64,000 nucleotides of DNA from Flavihumibacter soli (GTDB taxonomy: Bacteria > Bacteroidota > Bacteroidia > Sphingobacteriales > Sphingobacteriaceae). Shown here one piece after another: positions 37,612 through 46,168 of the stretch (within the stretch, counting starts at the first letter, position 1; each line of letters opens with the position of its first letter). The translations under genes and the position numbers were made by a program. The notes under the pieces were generated by a model. It saw only the letters and a program-made list of their open reading frames with translations, ran no database searches and was not told the DNA's origin. The stretch covers positions 930,001 through 994,000 of the forward strand of contig NZ_JAAFZB010000096.1 of NCBI RefSeq assembly GCF_010692725.1. The letters run 5' to 3'.

Positions 37612-37619
37612 CAAAATTA
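37612..37619 (-). promoter_or_regulatory. Promoter -7 element for maeB-ruvA-sprA
   Basis: The minus strand reads TAATTTTG, an exact TAnnTTTG, 24 bp before the maeB start. No clear -33 is seen. It is the most likely promoter for the three-gene unit. Confidence 0.55.
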
Positions 37620-37684
37620 CAATTCTTTTCGGGATTGACTGACGAAAACGTTTAAGTAAGGCTTAAGACCGATAATGGCAAAAC

Positions 37685-39079
37685 TTAACCTTTGTTAATC
37701 TTTAATCTCATTCCTGGCTGTACCGTATTCTTTTTCAAGCCGTTCAGGGCTTTTATCCTTGACACTGAAGTTCCCGAGAATTTGCCGGCAATTTCTGATA
37801 AGGTGTCTCCAACTTTTACAATATAGGTGACATACGACGGTGAAACCTTTTTAGATTTAGGGATTGTCCGCTCATACTTCAGGCGAACCACCTGACCGGG
37901 AACGACCTCCAGGTTCTTCAGGTTGTTGTAAACCTTCAGGTCCTGAACCTCAAGGCCATATTGATTAGCTACCATATCCAGGGTCTGCCCTTCCTTGACC
38001 CTATGAGTTTCCGGTATTGTAATTGGGCTAGGGTCCGAGACACGATTACTCGCAGCAATGACCTGCGGCTGCTCGTGAACCTCCGAGTTTAGTACATCAT
38101 ACAAGGATGCATACAACTGCTTGCTGATAGCAGGGATAACAAGCTGCTTTGGCGAAGCCGGCGTCCCGTTTACAACCTGTTTCTTATACGAAGGATTCAA
38201 TATGCGCAATTCGTTTACATCTATTTCGGCTGCCTGGGCAATGCTTGAAAATGATACCATACGGTTTACATCAATAACCTCCGTAAAAATATTGAACGCC
38301 GCTTCCTGAGGAATGATCTCATGCTTCTCATAATAATTCATGGCGTAAACTGTCGCAATGAAGGCAGGTACATAGTTTTGAGTTTCACGCGGGAGGAAAG
38401 GCCTTACTTTCCAAAAATCAGCTTCGCCGCCCGAGCGGGCAATAGCCCGTGTAACAGCACCAGTACCACAGTTAAAGGCAGCTATAGCCAGCAACCAGTC
38501 TCCAATCCTATTGTACGCGTCTTTAAGGTAGACTGCCGCAGCATGACTGGCCTGCACAGGGTCTTTTCGTTCATCTACATAGCTGTCCATCAAAAGGCCA
38601 TAGCCCTTTGCTGTGGTATACATAAACTGCCATGGCCCCACCGCTCCGGAACGTGAAACTGCATGCGGATTTAACGCTGATTCAATGATAGTAACATATT
38701 TCAGCTCAACAGGCACGCCGACTTCTCTTAAAGATTTTTCAAAAATCGGAAAATAATATTTGGACAAGCCGAGCACCTTTCCAATCTGCGCTTTGCGTTT
38801 GTATACATAGATGTCAATGTAATTCTGAACATGCTCATTGTAAGACAATGGAACCGATTGTTCAAGGGAATCCAGACGACGCTTATAGACTAAGTTTTGG
38901 TATGAATGCAGTGGATTATCGACAGCAGATCTGAATCCGGTGTCCCTGAAGTTCACAGTTTTGATTTGATTGCTGTTCAAGGCAATCGAATCAGGCTGAT
39001 ACTGTCCTGTCTTCATACTTGCCGACGCCGTTGCGCACGCAAGAGAAAGCAGGGCCATAGCCATGGCTTTTTTCATCAT
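37685..39079 (-). CDS. Membrane-bound lytic murein transglycosylase D-like, two LysM domains
   Basis: A 464-residue exported enzyme. A signal peptide (about 1-21) precedes an SLT domain (about 115-260) with catalytic E133 in IIESALNP and the AVGPWQFM and NCGTGAV motifs. Two LysM modules follow at about 353-397 and 418-462. It cleaves peptidoglycan to 1,6-anhydro products and holds onto glycan through LysM. No lipobox is present, so it is periplasmic rather than a lipoprotein. The leader contains two short hairpins. Confidence 0.93.
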   Translation of the reverse strand: MMKKAMAMALLSLACATASASMKTGQYQPDSIALNSNQIKTVNFRDTGFRSAVDNPLHSYQNLVYKRRLDSLEQSVPLSYNEHVQNYIDIYVYKRKAQIGKVLGLSKYYFPIFEKSLREVGVPVELKYVTIIESALNPHAVSRSGAVGPWQFMYTTAKGYGLLMDSYVDERKDPVQASHAAAVYLKDAYNRIGDWLLAIAAFNCGTGAVTRAIARSGGEADFWKVRPFLPRETQNYVPAFIATVYAMNYYEKHEIIPQEAAFNIFTEVIDVNRMVSFSSIAQAAEIDVNELRILNPSYKKQVVNGTPASPKQLVIPAISKQLYASLYDVLNSEVHEQPQVIAASNRVSDPSPITIPETHRVKEGQTLDMVANQYGLEVQDLKVYNNLKNLEVVPGQVVRLKYERTIPKSKKVSPSYVTYIVKVGDTLSEIAGKFSGTSVSRIKALNGLKKNTVQPGMRLKINKG

Positions 39080-39526
39080 AACTTAAGTTTTTTTTAACCC
39101 GGTTGGGTTCCCCCTTCAAACAAATTTCCATGCGGAAATTCCTAAACTACAACTTTAATGAAACTAAACGAAAGATTTTAACTGGCAGATGAAACTCTTT
39201 CGTACAAAGTCAAACTGACTAATAACGAGCTTTTAATGATTTTAGTATGACGAATAAAATTGACGTATACGACTGATAGTCAGAAAGGTTTATCCGTGAA
39301 GCACTCGAAGCAGAATACCATGGAAAAATATTCCGAAGAGAATTCGGGTCGAAAGCAAAAGAAAATCTGATCCAGGTAGAGGAATTGTTCAGACCAAGTA
39401 GTGCTACATGACCTATACCCATGTGCTGCAAATTGATCCGCGATGCGATATGTGAAAACAGAAAAGGCCACCCTTTTATAAGGCAGCCTATTTATTCAGT
39501 TTAAAATCTACCAGGAAAAATCCTGG
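39080..39526. other. 447-bp gap between mltD-like and tatA genes
   Basis: No intact gene was found. The mltD side has two hairpins: AACCC/GGGTT at 39096-39109 and AATTTCC/GGAAATT at 39123-39140. The middle (about 39279-39454) holds short broken plus-strand reading frames with weak similarity to a tyrosine-recombinase C-terminus. The tatA side ends in a terminator-like hairpin. Confidence 0.6.
39279..39454 (+). pseudogene. Possible decayed tyrosine recombinase C-terminus
   Basis: One frame reads NLIQVEELFRPSS up to a TGA at 39409. A shifted frame then reads YMTYTHVLQ to a TGA at about 39452. Together they recall the recombinase tail IQELLGHSSxxTTxIYTHV that ends in the catalytic tyrosine. There is no start codon, a frame change is needed, and the match is short. 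It may be chance. Confidence 0.2.
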
Positions 39527-39527
39527 T
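39510..39527 (-). terminator. Hairpin at the end of the second tatA gene
   Basis: A perfect 7-bp stem, ACCAGGA (39510-39516) with TCCTGGT (39521-39527), has a 4-nt loop. It overlaps the last base of the TAA stop. The downstream minus strand reads AGATTTT, a weak U-tract. Confidence 0.5.
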
Positions 39528-39733
39528 TATTTAGGCTCGTTTGATGCAGCGTTCGTATTGCTATTCGAAGAATTTTCTTCGCCGCTTTGAGCGCTCTTAA
39601 ACTCTTTAATACCTTTTCCCATTCCGCGCATAAGCTCAGGGATTTTTTTGCCGCCGAACAGTAATAAAACTACGGCAATGATCAGGACAATTTCAGTAAC
39701 CCCTAATCCTATTAACAAGATTGAATTGAACAT
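39527..39733 (-). CDS. tatA: Twin-arginine translocase subunit TatA, short paralogue
   Basis: A 68-residue TatA/E. One N-terminal TM helix (about 8-24) ends in the [23 protein letters not shown] hinge and amphipathic helix, with FGGKK in place of FGxxK. The tail is short and Asn/Ser-rich. TatA oligomers form the variable pore used by folded Tat substrates. It follows its longer paralogue by 14 bp. TatC is near 16 kb. Confidence 0.93.
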   Translation of the reverse strand: MFNSILLIGLGVTEIVLIIAVVLLLFGGKKIPELMRGMGKGIKEFKSAQSGEENSSNSNTNAASNEPK

Positions 39734-39747
39734 AAGTTTTAAATTTA

Positions 39748-40047
39748 TTATACAGTTTTAGGATTATCAGTGCCAGGGACTGTTGAATCCGAATCATCGG
39801 ACCGACCATAGGAATCAGGTTTTGGAACCGGATTTCCTAAATCCATATCATTTGTAACACTGTTAATGTTGTTATGAATCTCTCTTTTAACACCATCAGA
39901 GGCGTCTTTAAACTCCCGGATCCCTTTTCCAAGACCCCGAGCCAGTTCGGGAAGTTTTTTACCTCCGAAAAGCAGCAAGGCCACGAACATGATCAACATG
40001 ATCTCCGGAGTTCCCATGTTCATGAATAATAATGTTGAACTATACAT
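39748..40047 (-). CDS. tatA: Twin-arginine translocase subunit TatA/E, long paralogue
   Basis: A 99-residue TatA-like protein with the same TM-hinge-amphipathic design ([25 protein letters not shown]) as the gene after it, plus a tail of about 45 polar residues. The N-terminus MGTPEIMLI differs from the paralogue's GVTEIVLI. It could supply a TatB-like role, but no TatB signature is seen. A TATATTTG -7 element is 23 bp upstream, so the pair is one transcript. Confidence 0.92.
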   Translation of the reverse strand: MYSSTLLFMNMGTPEIMLIMFVALLLFGGKKLPELARGLGKGIREFKDASDGVKREIHNNINSVTNDMDLGNPVPKPDSYGRSDDSDSTVPGTDNPKTV

Positions 40048-40069
40048 TTTATTAGTTATTTATACTTTA

Positions 40070-40077
40070 CAAATATA
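40070..40077 (-). promoter_or_regulatory. Promoter -7 element for the tatA pair
   Basis: The minus strand reads TATATTTG, an exact consensus match, 23 bp before the start of the long tatA gene. It lies in the gap after envC. Confidence 0.55.
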
Positions 40078-40103
40078 GACAATTTTAAAATCGCCCGTTG
40101 TTA

Positions 40104-41369
40104 TTAATTCGCCAGCCAGGTTGAAGGATTCATCGCTGTGGCTCCTTTTCTTACTTCAAAGTGAACTTCCGTTGTTCCATCAGTCGGATCGGTGATAACA
40201 GTTCCGATCGTTTGTTTCACCGATACTTTATCACCCCGTGATACACTAACAGTGCGCAGGTTTGAGTAAACTGTGAAATACTCGCCGTGTCTTATTAATA
40301 CGGCATATGAGCCTGCAAAGTTTTGTACTGCCGCAACATCTCCGGAAAAGACTGCTCTAACCGACGCTCCTTCAGCCGTCTTTATATCGACCCCATTATT
40401 CTCGGTGGTCACATTTGTGCCATATTTATGAATTCCGAACCCTTCGGTTATAATTCCACTGCTGACTGGCCAGGGCAGGCGTCCCCGGTTCCCTAAGAAG
40501 TCGGAAGATAATTTGGCTGCCTCCGGCGTAGCCGCGAGGATACTGGAACCCTTTGAAATGGGTTTGGCAGCAGGTGCCTCCTTGTTCTCTGCCTTTGCTT
40601 TTGCGGCAGCGACCCGCGCTTCTTCCTCGGCACGTTTTCGGGCTTCCTCAATTTCCCGGTTGATGGCGTTGGTCAAAGCCCGGTTGAGGCGCGCAGACTC
40701 GCGCTGCTTCTGTGTAAGCTCTTGCTTTAGCTGCTTTTCCTGGCGGCTAAGACCTGATAATACTTTAGACTTATTATTCTTTTCCTTCCCGAGTGTTACT
40801 TTTTCCTTTTCCTGGTCGCCTAACAACGATGTCTTTTCTCTCTTGTTATGATCCAGCTCAATAATCTTAATATTCAGATCCTTCTGAGTACCCTGTATAT
40901 ATTTCGCCTGTTTTTTACGATAGGTACTGAACTGCTGAAGATATTTCAGTCGTTTATATGCCTGGTTGAAATCCTGTGCTGCGAAAATAAACATGAGTTT
41001 GCTGTATGCACTCTGATTGCGGAAAGCAAAGAGAACCATTCCTGCATATTCCTTTTTTAGCTTTTCGAGCTGAGACTGAAGGGAGCGCACCGCATTTGAG
41101 TTGTCTGAGATCTGGTTATCAAGAAGCCTAACCTCTGAATTGATCGTATTGATCTTTTCTTCCCTAAGGCGGATCTGGGTGTTTAAAGCCTTGATCTGCT
41201 TCAATGATAAACTTTTACTACTTGAAGTCACTCTCAGACTGCGGCTCAGGCTTTCGATCTCGCGCGTTAGGGCTTCCTTACGGCGCTTGAGCTCAGCGCT
41301 GCTCTGTGCAAAAGCCTGCTGTGCAAATCCTATCACTAAGAAAAAAAGAAGAAATTTTAAAAACCTCAT
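40104..41369 (-). CDS. EnvC-like murein hydrolase activator (degenerate LytM)
   Basis: A 421-residue exported protein. A signal peptide (about 1-21) is followed by long coiled coils (about 22-250) and a C-terminal M23/LytM fold (about 295-418). The zinc ligands are mostly lost: the HxxxD position reads NNGVD, the HxH position reads EVHFEV, and the YxHL position reads YSNL. That makes it a non-catalytic regulator like EnvC, which activates amidases at the division septum. A -7 element touches its start codon. Its neighbours dut, TPR and DUF4292 form a set I recall as conserved in Bacteroidota. Confidence 0.9.
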   Translation of the reverse strand: MRFLKFLLFFLVIGFAQQAFAQSSAELKRRKEALTREIESLSRSLRVTSSSKSLSLKQIKALNTQIRLREEKINTINSEVRLLDNQISDNSNAVRSLQSQLEKLKKEYAGMVLFAFRNQSAYSKLMFIFAAQDFNQAYKRLKYLQQFSTYRKKQAKYIQGTQKDLNIKIIELDHNKREKTSLLGDQEKEKVTLGKEKNNKSKVLSGLSRQEKQLKQELTQKQRESARLNRALTNAINREIEEARKRAEEEARVAAAKAKAENKEAPAAKPISKGSSILAATPEAAKLSSDFLGNRGRLPWPVSSGIITEGFGIHKYGTNVTTENNGVDIKTAEGASVRAVFSGDVAAVQNFAGSYAVLIRHGEYFTVYSNLRTVSVSRGDKVSVKQTIGTVITDPTDGTTEVHFEVRKGATAMNPSTWLAN

Positions 41370-41374
41370 CGCCG

Positions 41375-41382
41375 CAAATGTA
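41375..41382 (-). promoter_or_regulatory. Promoter -7 element almost touching the envC-like start
   Basis: The minus strand reads TACATTTG, ending 5 bp before the ATG at 41369. Transcription starting 5-7 bp after the -7 would give a leaderless or near-leaderless mRNA. Confidence 0.5.
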
Positions 41383-41388
41383 TCTAAT

Positions 41389-42171
41389 TTAATTTTTCAC
41401 TGTGAATCTTTTCGGCACACTAAACGGCATATCAACAGCTTGATCCAGCTCTACCCGGCTATATTTAAGATTAATAACAATGTTTTTACGTTCAGCCTGT
41501 GACTTTATACTGACCTGATGCGGAACAGGTTGTCCTTGCACCGCGATAAAATCACTGTAGTCAGCCAAAAGATCCTGCGCAGCTTCTTCATCCTTAAGCG
41601 ATGTCTTAACGACCTTGTTAATTCCATCGACCTGAACATTATAGATCAGTGAACCGATCGCACCGCTCAACATAGTCAGGTTTCCCTGTATACCCAATTC
41701 TGATTTTTCAGTTACAACTTCTTTTATTGGGTTACCGGCGATTATTGCCTCAAGGGTGCTGAACTTTATCTGATCGTTCGCAAATTCATAAATATAACTG
41801 AAGGGTTTATTTATATAGGTGCTCTCAAACCTGTTTAGTACTTTGATGCTGTCGGGTGTGATAAGAGCCCTTGCAACTTCCAGCCCGGCAGTTGCCGTTA
41901 CTGACACCCAGATAGCCTCACCTGAGCGAATGCGGACATTCATCGTCGCATCATTACTGTTACCGTTTAAGTTAAGGTCAGCTTTTGCTTTTATTGACAG
42001 GGTTGAGTAATGCAGGGCAGCATTATTGATGGCGTTCAGTTTTTCGGCTTTACTGGATTTGCCGGCCGCCGGGATATTAGCTGACGAAACAAGGGCTTTT
42101 TTAGTTTTACAACTGATAAAGAGGGAGAATACAAGTACCAGAAGGATACTACTCAATAAATTTCTTAGCAT
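41389..42171 (-). CDS. DUF4292 lipoprotein
   Basis: A 260-residue lipoprotein. The signal ends in FISCKTKK, with the lipobox Cys near residue 21. The rest is beta-rich and resembles LolB/LolA-like outer-membrane lipoproteins (LKAKADLNLNGNSN; ARALITPDSIKVLNR), which is the fold expected of DUF4292. It probably binds a lipid or lipoprotein in the periplasm, but this is not proven. It overlaps the TPR gene upstream by 23 bp. Confidence 0.85.
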   Translation of the reverse strand: MLRNLLSSILLVLVFSLFISCKTKKALVSSANIPAAGKSSKAEKLNAINNAALHYSTLSIKAKADLNLNGNSNDATMNVRIRSGEAIWVSVTATAGLEVARALITPDSIKVLNRFESTYINKPFSYIYEFANDQIKFSTLEAIIAGNPIKEVVTEKSELGIQGNLTMLSGAIGSLIYNVQVDGINKVVKTSLKDEEAAQDLLADYSDFIAVQGQPVPHQVSIKSQAERKNIVINLKYSRVELDQAVDMPFSVPKRFTVKN

Positions 42172-43891
42172 TAATTTTTGATTCTAATTTGTTTGTGCCT
42201 CCCCCGAGAGTTCTTGCTTTCCTCCATTGCTCCACTGCCTTTTCTTTTTGACCGAGATGAAACAGAATATCTCCGTAGTGTTCAACTTGCACTGCACTAC
42301 TGTTTTGGCTGTGAGAAATTGCTCTTTCAATCCAGATCTGAGCTTCCCGGTATTTCTTTAACTTGAATAAGATCCACGCATATGTGTCTTCTGAAGATGG
42401 GTTGTCCGGATCAAGCTGAAGGGAACGTTTCGACATTTTTTCAGCCTTATCAAGGTTCTCACCCCTTAACGATAAATAGTAGGCATAATTGTTCAGAGTG
42501 TAACTATTATCCGGGCTGATTTCCAGGGCTTTTTCATAAGCCTGGTCGGATTCGGGGAACCGTTTCAGGGCATTATACGAATCACCGAGCCCTGAATAGA
42601 TCTGCGTGAGAACTTCATTATTTTCGCTTTCCAGGGAAGCCGCGTTTTTTAAGTAAGCGACCGCCCTTTCGTGTTTTTGAGTCTGGGCATAGGCCATGCT
42701 GGTTAAAAGGTATAATGCGGCCTGGTTTGGGAATATGCTTAACGCTGCTTCTCCGTCTGTGATTGCTTCGTTAAATTTATTACTGCTAAGTTCTATCCTT
42801 AATAATTGCTCCCATATCTGATAGACCTGGTCATTCAGTTTCAATGCCTGACGGTAAGCTCCCGCTGCTTCATCAAATTTGTGCTCCTGAAAAAGAACAT
42901 CCCCATAAACAGCATAGGATTTCGGATCGTCCGAATGAACTTTAATTAGGATAGCAGCAAGCTCATGAGCCTGACTCATGGCTTTAGGATCAGGAAATTG
43001 CGGAAAGAAAGAAAGTGTTATTCTAACTTTTTCATCAATGCTGAAGGATGAATTGGCAAAAGCATGTTTGAGCTCCTCAAAGGCTTCATCATATCGCTTT
43101 AGAGCCCGATAGGTATCAGCAAGGCTTAAACGTACAAGAACATCTCCGGAATCGATGATCAGGGCCTTTTTTAAAGTTTCAAGTGCCTTTTCCGGACTTC
43201 CTGACCGATTGTAAATATCAGCGAGATTTAACAGGCTTTTAAGATCCTCCGGATTTGAAGTAACCTGCTTCTCAAGTTCAGCGGCAGCTTTCTCAGGTTT
43301 ACCCTGTCTGATAAAGACTCTTTGCCGGGCTTCAGAAAGTTCCTCAGAAGATCCGTAGAGTTTTTCAATCTCATTATAAACAGCATTTGCTTCGCTAATC
43401 TTATCCTGAAAGACAAGAGCGTTAGCCTTATCGAAATAATGATTTTCATTACCGGGATCTATCACCGTAAGTTCATCCAGAACAAGAACCAACTGTGGCA
43501 TATTGTTGGTCTTCTTATATATGTCGGCAAGGAGCAGCCAGTACCATTTGTTATCCGGATTAACTGTAACCGCATTTCTAACGTGGTATTCAGCATCCTG
43601 CTCCTGGTTCTTCGAGTGATACAGCGCCGCCAGCTCATACATGGAAGCATCATTCGCCGGATCAATTTCCACTACCCGCTTAAAGTAATCTTCGGCAAGC
43701 TTTGTGTTCTGAATTAATTTTTCATGAAGGCCGTCAAAATAAAGCTGCTTTACCAACAGACTGTCTGAAGTCGATAGTACCTTTCCGGCCACGACCACGA
43801 GCTGAGTTTTCTCAGACTTTGATTTTTTCTGCGCTAAACATGTCAAGCAGCAAAGGCCGAAAAAAATTGTTAGAACTGATGTTTTGAACAT
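42149..43891 (-). CDS. Exported TPR-repeat protein
   Basis: A 580-residue protein when started at the ATG at 43891. This start gives a signal peptide (MFKTSVLTIFFGLCCLTCLAQ). A longer frame to 43960 would run 65 bp into dut and is unlikely. At least ten tetratricopeptide repeats fill residues about 35-570 (examples: ADIYNRSGSPEKALETL; YGDVLFQEHKFDEAAGAY). It is likely a periplasmic scaffold; the partner is unknown. It starts 4 bp after the dut stop and overlaps DUF4292, so the order is dut-TPR-DUF4292. Confidence 0.88.
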   Translation of the reverse strand: MFKTSVLTIFFGLCCLTCLAQKKSKSEKTQLVVVAGKVLSTSDSLLVKQLYFDGLHEKLIQNTKLAEDYFKRVVEIDPANDASMYELAALYHSKNQEQDAEYHVRNAVTVNPDNKWYWLLLADIYKKTNNMPQLVLVLDELTVIDPGNENHYFDKANALVFQDKISEANAVYNEIEKLYGSSEELSEARQRVFIRQGKPEKAAAELEKQVTSNPEDLKSLLNLADIYNRSGSPEKALETLKKALIIDSGDVLVRLSLADTYRALKRYDEAFEELKHAFANSSFSIDEKVRITLSFFPQFPDPKAMSQAHELAAILIKVHSDDPKSYAVYGDVLFQEHKFDEAAGAYRQALKLNDQVYQIWEQLLRIELSSNKFNEAITDGEAALSIFPNQAALYLLTSMAYAQTQKHERAVAYLKNAASLESENNEVLTQIYSGLGDSYNALKRFPESDQAYEKALEISPDNSYTLNNYAYYLSLRGENLDKAEKMSKRSLQLDPDNPSSEDTYAWILFKLKKYREAQIWIERAISHSQNSSAVQVEHYGDILFHLGQKEKAVEQWRKARTLGGGTNKLESKINAKKFIE

Positions 43892-43895
43892 GATA

Positions 43896-44330
43896 TTAGT
43901 GTCCTGTATGGCCATAGCCTCCTGCACCCCGCACTGTCTCGCTAAGGAGTTCCACCTCATCCCACCTCACCTGCTCATGACTGGCCACAATCATTTGAGC
44001 AACTCGGTCTCCATCCTTTACTTCAAAATCTGTATCTGAAAAATTTATAAGCAATATCTTGATTTCACCCCGATAATCAGCATCAATAGTACCTGGTGTA
44101 TTCAGAATTGATATACCATGCTTCAAGGCCAGTCCGCTCCGCGGCCGTATCTGCGCTTCATAACCAACCGGTAGCTCGATAAAGAGCCCGGTCGGGATAA
44201 GCTTTCGTTGCATAGGCTTCAGCACAATACTTTCTTCCAGACTTGCACGAAGGTCCATTCCGGCAGAAGAGTGTGTCTCATAAGCCGGAAGAGGGTGGGC
44301 AGATTTATTTATGATCCTGACTTGTAACAT
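43896..44330 (-). CDS. dut: Deoxyuridine 5'-triphosphate nucleotidohydrolase
   Basis: A 144-residue trimeric dUTPase that hydrolyses dUTP to dUMP and keeps uracil out of DNA. All five motifs can be read: [41 protein letters not shown], and a C-terminal [10 protein letters not shown]. In the last, Y replaces the usual stacking F. It overlaps the Wzx-type gene by 26 bp. Confidence 0.96.
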   Translation of the reverse strand: MLQVRIINKSAHPLPAYETHSSAGMDLRASLEESIVLKPMQRKLIPTGLFIELPVGYEAQIRPRSGLALKHGISILNTPGTIDADYRGEIKILLINFSDTDFEVKDGDRVAQMIVASHEQVRWDEVELLSETVRGAGGYGHTGH

Positions 44331-45810
44331 TACCGATCTTTAGATTTCTTCTTTCTATTAAAAATACCGCTATTATAAAGATCCCTACCAGAAGAGTCAT
44401 AGCTAAAAACCAGATAATAGTTCCCGGACGAAATATTGACAAACTAATAAAATCGCCGGCGGCATAAAGTACTAAGGTAAAAATTAAATAGCCTAATATC
44501 TTTCTAAGATTGTAAGGAACTGAATAATATCGTTGGCCCACAAGGTAACAAACAAGAGCCATCGCCAGATAACAAATAAGTGTAGCAATTGCCGAACCGG
44601 TGTAACCGTATAACGGGATAAGGGCATAGTTTAGAACTATAGTTAATATAGCTCCCAGAATGGTAAAGTATAATCCGAATCGAGTTTTATCGGCCAGCTT
44701 AAACCAAATTGATAAGTTCTGGTAGATACCCAGAAAAAGGTAAGCCATTAATAAAATTGGGACAACAACGAGACCTTCAAAATAGGCTGGACTTAATATA
44801 TACTTAATAATATCCAGATAGAGTGTTACTCCAAGAAAGATCAGGCAGCAAACAATTACGAAATAATTCATCACTCGCGCGTAAACGAAACGTGCGTCAA
44901 CCTGCTTATACATCGAGAAAAAGAAAGGTTCGGAAGCCATTCGGAATGTTTGAATTGCCAGCTGCATGAAAATTGCCAGCTTAAAGCAATTGCCAAAAAT
45001 TCCTAATTGTATCGTATTCTCAGTGGAGGAATAAGGCAGTTCCTTTTGCAGAATAATCCTGCTGAAGGATTCGTTAACTGAACCGGCCAGACCGGCAAAC
45101 AGTAGGGGAAAGGAGTAGAAAACCATTTTTTTCAAAAGAACCACATCCAGTTTACCGCCACCTGAACGCAATTCCTTAGATAGGAACAAAATGGTAACCG
45201 TACTGGCAATCAGGTTCGAAATGAAAACATAACCGACACCGATCTCGGGATTATAAAATCTTAGAAGAAAATTCCCTGTATCGTTCTTAAAAAGATAAGG
45301 ACAAAGCACCAGGAAAAACAGGTTAAAAAAAACGTTGACGCCTATATTTAAAAGTTTGATGCCAACAAATTTTAACGACTTATTTTGCTGACGCAGCCTT
45401 ACAAAAGGAATTGAAGATATCGCATCCAATGCTAATATGACGGCGAAATAAATAACATATTCGGAATGCTCAGGGTAATCGATCCATGCAGCTACCGGTC
45501 CTGCAAACGCTATCAAAATGATGGCAAATATCACAGAAGAGGTTATTATAGCTGTTAACGCTGTACCGTATACCTGCTTTTCGTCACTGTTTTCTTTATT
45601 TGCGAACCTGAAAAAGCCTGTCTCCAAGCCATAGGTAAACACAATTAAAAGGAAAGTTACATAGGCATAAATATTGGTCATAACTCCGTTATCATACACA
45701 CTTAGCGTACGAACGTAAACGGGAACCAGCAAATAGTTGATAAGCCTGCCTACTATAGAACTTAAGCCATAGACAGCAGTTTGTGAAGCAAGCTTTTTAA
45801 GTGAAGACAA
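44305..45810 (-). CDS. Polysaccharide flippase, Wzx/MATE-like superfamily
   Basis: A 501-residue polytopic membrane protein with about 14 TM helices. It opens [31 protein letters not shown], as is typical of O-antigen/teichoic-acid flippases of the MOP superfamily. It probably flips an undecaprenyl-linked oligosaccharide. The start appears to be TTG at 45810. It overlaps dut by 26 bp, so a surface-glycan gene is placed at the head of the dut-TPR-DUF4292 set. The glycan substrate is unknown. Confidence 0.88.
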   Translation of the reverse strand: MSSLKKLASQTAVYGLSSIVGRLINYLLVPVYVRTLSVYDNGVMTNIYAYVTFLLIVFTYGLETGFFRFANKENSDEKQVYGTALTAIITSSVIFAIILIAFAGPVAAWIDYPEHSEYVIYFAVILALDAISSIPFVRLRQQNKSLKFVGIKLLNIGVNVFFNLFFLVLCPYLFKNDTGNFLLRFYNPEIGVGYVFISNLIASTVTILFLSKELRSGGGKLDVVLLKKMVFYSFPLLFAGLAGSVNESFSRIILQKELPYSSTENTIQLGIFGNCFKLAIFMQLAIQTFRMASEPFFFSMYKQVDARFVYARVMNYFVIVCCLIFLGVTLYLDIIKYILSPAYFEGLVVVPILLMAYLFLGIYQNLSIWFKLADKTRFGLYFTILGAILTIVLNYALIPLYGYTGSAIATLICYLAMALVCYLVGQRYYSVPYNLRKILGYLIFTLVLYAAGDFISLSIFRPGTIIWFLAMTLLVGIFIIAVFLIERRNLKIGNVTSQDHK

Positions 45811-45838
45811 GCGTAGATATATTTTATGATAAGACTAA

Positions 45839-46120
45839 TTAATTTAACTTCCTTCTTATCACTTCAAAATTACGGTAGTTCTTGAGTTCGGATTCGGAGA
45901 CCTCGACCTTTTCTACTTCCGCCCTGTCTGAGCCTTTATGGCAGAATTCCAGAAGCATCTCAAGCGCAAAGTCATCGCCTTCCGCTTCGATAAATACGGA
46001 ACCGTCTTCATCATTCAGAACAACCCCTTTAACACCAAGCTGATCTGCGACAGCTTTCGTTGTGGCCCTGTAAAAAACTCCCTGTACCTTTCCGCTGACA
46101 CGAATATCCAGATGCTTCAT
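45839..46120 (-). CDS. acyP: Acylphosphatase
   Basis: A 93-residue acylphosphatase. The catalytic residues are R18 in GVFYRAT and N36 in VVLNDEDG. It hydrolyses carboxyl-phosphate bonds of small acyl phosphates in the cytoplasm; the physiological target is uncertain. It lies 28 bp upstream of the Wzx-type start on the same strand. Confidence 0.93.
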   Translation of the reverse strand: MKHLDIRVSGKVQGVFYRATTKAVADQLGVKGVVLNDEDGSVFIEAEGDDFALEMLLEFCHKGSDRAEVEKVEVSESELKNYRNFEVIRRKLN

Positions 46121-46168
46121 AGAATTTAATTGAGTGATGATTATTAATGGAGCATGATTACATAACTC

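Noticed and set aside
39219-39471. Two overlapping minus-strand frames of 63-70 codons
   Set aside because: No domain, signal or conserved pattern; they overlap each other in different frames in a decayed-looking gap.
43892-43960. N-terminal extension of the TPR protein into dut
   Set aside because: It would hide the clear signal peptide that begins at 43891 and overlap dut by 65 bp.
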